NCBI GenBank assembly: GCA_036306585.1
Contig: JAXJZF010000007.1
Location: 285,540 to 349,539, forward strand
DNA length: 64,000 nt
Direction: 5' to 3'
DNA from: Aphodovivens sp036306585
GTDB lineage: Bacteria; Actinomycetota; Coriobacteriia; Coriobacteriales; Eggerthellaceae
This document shows positions 61,109 through 64,000 of this stretch, piece by piece (positions within the stretch are counted from its first letter, which is position 1; the number at the start of each line of letters is the position of its first letter). The notes below the pieces were generated by a model, which saw only the letters and a program-made list of their open reading frames with translations, was not told the DNA's origin and did no database searches. The translations under genes were made by a program, and so were the position numbers.

Positions 61109-64000
61109 ATGAAGACGAGTAAAGCTTTGAGAGGGTGGCGAAGCTTCGGCACGCGTGCCGTCGCCGTGCTGCTGACTGCGTTGCTGGCAACGCAGATGGT
61201 GGGCACGCCGGCATTCGCGTCAGGCGAGTACGCCACCGATTCCGAACAGGAAAACACGATCACCAACGACGTGAACGACGTCACGATGGATCCTGCAGAG
61301 GAAACTACTGCAGACGAATCCACCGAGGCGGAAGAGGCAACACCTCAGGAAGAGCAGCAGCCTGCGGACGATTCGGAAGAGTCCCAGGCTACTCAGGAGC
61401 AGTCGGCGACCGATCCGGCTGATGATGGCTCGACGGAGGGCGCTTCGTCCGATAGCTCCGACGAAGTGGCGTCCGTGACGCTCGACCTTGCCGATACCGC
61501 TTCCATCACCTATGGCGAGGAAACCATTACCGACGATACCGACCCGCTCGAGGTTCCCGCCAACCAAGAATTGAAATTCACCGCATCCGCGGACGAGGGC
61601 TTCCAAATCGAATCCGTTAAGACCGTCATCGACGGAACCGAGACCGAACTGACCGCCGATGATGCCACCGGCGAGTACGCCGTGCCCGCCGACCAGGTGA
61701 CCGACGCCCTAGCCGTGAAGGTTGCCGCCTCGAAGGTTTCTGAGCCGAACAGTGCGCCTGTCTCCAATTCCGCTAGCGGCATCCAGACCTTTGCTTCTCG
61801 CGTGGCAGATGGGAACAGCTGGGAGCCGATATTTCACGAAGGGACACTGTATTCGGGTTCCTATTATTCAGGAAATCTTGTAATCGGAAAGCACTGCTAC
61901 GAAAACGAGAGCCAACCAATTGGTGAGCCGACCAGCGTAGAACTCGATACGAAGATATCCTACCTCCCCCCGCTCCAAGAAGTGAATGTTGAAGATCTCA
62001 AACTCGATGGTTACGATTTCATCGGCGCATATTACGACAATACGCAAATCAGTACATTTCGAATCGGCAACAGCGGTGATCTTCAGTTTCGCGCAACGAG
62101 TGGTGGAAGCTGGCAGAATGTAAGCAGTGTCGACCAGATAACCTTCCTTTACGAAAAGCGCGGTGATTATACTGTAAAGTGGCACGTCAATGGTCAGGTT
62201 GTAGAGACCGACTATTACAATGCTGGAGACACCCCCGTCTTCAACGGCAATACGAGTCGCACTGTCTCGACGAGCTGGGGACACAACACGTTCACCACTA
62301 ACAACTGGGCAACGCAGCCTAATTCTCAAGATTATGTCTCCATGAATGAGTTACCGAAGGTTTCCGGCGATGCGGACTATTACGCGGTCTACACCTCTAA
62401 AGCTTTCTTCTACTTCGTGCTTCCTGGATGTTCTAACACCAGCACGGAAGCTAAAGACTACATGTACTCCGGCGAGGGAACGGTTATTGTGCCGGATGGC
62501 TTCACGGGAAGCACCCGGTGGTACAATTCGAACCACGACATCAATGCTCTGATAATCGACGAAGCCACGGATGTTGCTATTCGTGAAGGCCTTGAAAAGT
62601 ACTACGATGGACGGAACGGCAGAGCCAAATACAACATCAATTGGGAGTATTCGGTTACATGGACGACGCTGTCGCTTGGAGATAATAGCGTCGACTATAA
62701 TTACCAAGTTATCCCAGGGTATGCAGATAAATCGATGCCTCATGTAGACGGTGCGATTTCAATATTGACCGATAATCAAGCCACTGCTTCCTATCAGGTG
62801 ACCATGCCGGACGACACAACAGTTGCCCAGTCGAAAGTCCACGATAAGAACAGCAGCATTCCAATCAACTCAACGGTTACGGACAGTGGCACTTTCGAAA
62901 CGGATGGGTACGATTATCAGGCGACGATATCCTATGGTGGTCAGAGGTACGTATTCGACGGCTGGTACACTGACGAGAATTACACACACAAGGCTGCTGA
63001 TAGTGTCCAATTGGCAAAGAGCATGACGTTTTATGCGCGATATATCGCAGCGACGCATACACTTACGCTCGACGCAAACGGCGGTGCGTTCGATGGTGGC
63101 GTAACTTGGTCTAACAAGTATGCCGAGGGCGATATAATTAACTTGTCGGCCCTTGATCAACCTTCATATGATGGCTATGAACTTCTTGGTTGGTCCACAA
63201 GTGAAAACGGACCGGTTAATGTCGGTAATAGCTATCAGATGCCCGATGAAGACACCACGCTCTACGCAGTCTGGGAGCGTTCGGCCAGCCTCGGAACCCC
63301 GATTCACGTGAAACTGCTGAAGGGTAATACGCAGATCTCTGCGCCGACAAACATTGACATTGATGATTGGCTAGACAATGACAATAATCCCCGAACCCAG
63401 GAGCTCGAAGCGGTCACGGACTCAGATGACTCGAATCTGTACGAGGTCACTTACAAGTACGAAACATATGATTGTGCGGACTTTAAGCTCACGGTGAACA
63501 ACATCCCCGCGGGCTATCAGGTCGAGCGTCCGACTCAGAGCGGAAGCACCACCGAGGGGCTTCCGGAGTGCAAAATTGAAGGCTCTGGTGCCAACTGGGA
63601 GCTCGACAACGTTCCCGGCGGTGCGACCGTCACTGTGAAGCTTGTTCCGATTACGAACAACCTTTCCGCAACTGGGTACTCGGGTGTCTACGACGGCGAC
63701 TCTCACCAGGTATCCGTAAGCAACACCATTGAAGGCGACGTTGTCAAGTGCAAGAACGCCGAAGGTGAGGAGATCGAGAACTCGTTTACTAATGTGAGTG
63801 ACTCCCAAACCGTAACCGTCGAAGTCTACCGCGACGGCGTAAGGATTTGGTCTGATGATGTCAAGGTCGAGATCACCGCGATCACCGTCAACGGCACCAT
63901 CCCGGACGCCTCCAAGGCCTTCGACGGCACGGCCGCCCTCGACGGCGACGACTCCGTCGAGGTGACGCCCGCCGGGGTCCTCGACAAGGACGCTGCCGAC
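61109..64000 (+). CDS. Large secreted adhesin, 5' part (InlB-type and YDG-type repeats)
   Basis: The frame is open from the ATG to the window end (964 codons, no stop). Residues 1-37 are a Sec signal ending TPAFA. Residues 38-120 are an acidic Glu/Asp/Thr/Ser-rich linker. A unique region follows. Near residues 600-650 is an InlB-B-like unit (YVFDGWYTDENYTHKAAD, then FYARYI). A second, clearer Listeria/Bacteroides-type repeat is at about 650-722 (LTLDANGGAFDGG, then LLGWSTS, LYAVW). Near residue 920 a YDG-like repeat begins (SKAFDGTAALDGDD). The 61800-63700 part has lower GC and uses ATA, AGA and similar codons more than its neighbours. AAAGG lies about 14 nt before the ATG, a wide spacing. 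The C-terminus and any anchor lie outside the window. Confidence 0.85.
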   Translation, partial: MKTSKALRGWRSFGTRAVAVLLTALLATQMVGTPAFASGEYATDSEQENTITNDVNDVTMDPAEETTADESTEAEEATPQEEQQPADDSEESQATQEQSATDPADDGSTEGASSDSSDEVASVTLDLADTASITYGEETITDDTDPLEVPANQELKFTASADEGFQIESVKTVIDGTETELTADDATGEYAVPADQVTDALAVKVAASKVSEPNSAPVSNSASGIQTFASRVADGNSWEPIFHEGTLYSGSYYSGNLVIGKHCYENESQPIGEPTSVELDTKISYLPPLQEVNVEDLKLDGYDFIGAYYDNTQISTFRIGNSGDLQFRATSGGSWQNVSSVDQITFLYEKRGDYTVKWHVNGQVVETDYYNAGDTPVFNGNTSRTVSTSWGHNTFTTNNWATQPNSQDYVSMNELPKVSGDADYYAVYTSKAFFYFVLPGCSNTSTEAKDYMYSGEGTVIVPDGFTGSTRWYNSNHDINALIIDEATDVAIREGLEKYYDGRNGRAKYNINWEYSVTWTTLSLGDNSVDYNYQVIPGYADKSMPHVDGAISILTDNQATASYQVTMPDDTTVAQSKVHDKNSSIPINSTVTDSGTFETDGYDYQATISYGGQRYVFDGWYTDENYTHKAADSVQLAKSMTFYARYIAATHTLTLDANGGAFDGGVTWSNKYAEGDIINLSALDQPSYDGYELLGWSTSENGPVNVGNSYQMPDEDTTLYAVWERSASLGTPIHVKLLKGNTQISAPTNIDIDDWLDNDNNPRTQELEAVTDSDDSNLYEVTYKYETYDCADFKLTVNNIPAGYQVERPTQSGSTTEGLPECKIEGSGANWELDNVPGGATVTVKLVPITNNLSATGYSGVYDGDSHQVSVSNTIEGDVVKCKNAEGEEIENSFTNVSDSQTVTVEVYRDGVRIWSDDVKVEITAITVNGTIPDASKAFDGTAALDGDDSVEVTPAGVLDKDAAD

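Overview
The window looks like chromosomal DNA of a gut-type Actinomycetota, most likely class Coriobacteriia, family Eggerthellaceae. The reasons are the high GC (about 60% by eye), the actinobacterial style of regulation (a CIRCE element, probable leaderless mRNAs), a two-gene TatAC system with Tat-type lipoproteins, DUF4860-like pilin-locus proteins and the MEP isoprenoid route. The genus cannot be fixed without a search. No tRNA, rRNA, CRISPR array, integrase or transposase was seen.

Layout. 1-2030: end of a GT2 glycosyltransferase and a GT39-like membrane glycosyltransferase (cell-envelope glycan or lipid work). 2051-5240: an OFA-type MFS carrier divergent from a LysR regulator, then a MerR regulator with an effector domain. 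5343-8131 (minus): a Cys-rich unknown protein upstream of acs. 8556-10841: a B12-binding radical SAM protein, probably from a leaderless message. 10855-13026 (minus): thiamine salvage operon thiM, thiamine-binding MTH1187-type gene, thiE, under a TPP riboswitch with a clear terminator. 13164-18116: amidohydrolase, small membrane protein, tatA-tatC, RarD-like exporter, pyrE. 18235-20375: CIRCE-controlled htpG with terminator. 20432-27257: IMPACT-type YigZ protein, uspA, DUF2064 protein, SpoU methyltransferase and isochorismatase-type hydrolase, small membrane proteins, mazG, TDT/SLAC1-type channel. 27366-29508 (minus): small alarmone synthetase and a phosphotransferase-fold protein.

29599-40451 is transport: a nucleoside hydrolase followed by a YnjB-type ABC operon (Tat lipoprotein, two permeases, ATPase), then a polar amino-acid ABC operon whose permease carries an extra exported N-terminal domain, then an orphan family-5 Tat lipoprotein. 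40566-45852: DUF2148 ferredoxin-like protein, MarR regulator with a Cys/His tail, class I aminotransferase, phosphohexomutase, M50 protease. 45880-53584 is a tight housekeeping operon: scpA, scpB, rRNA pseudouridine synthase, tyrA, aroA, cmk, plsC, ispH.

53585-54204 is non-coding and holds a MITE-like inverted-repeat element. 54205-60586 is a type IV pilus or type II secretion-like locus: pilT and an HD-GYP response regulator on plus, facing a compact minus-strand operon of a transglutaminase lipoprotein, a GspF/PilC platform protein and four small one-pass pilin-like proteins. No extension ATPase, major pilin or prepilin peptidase is present. 61109 to the end is the first 964 codons of a large secreted adhesin with InlB-type and YDG-type repeats and lower GC. 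The most unusual items are the incomplete pilus-like locus with its transglutaminase, the permease with an exported domain, two long palindromic intergenic elements and two promoters placed exactly 8 nt ahead of a start codon.
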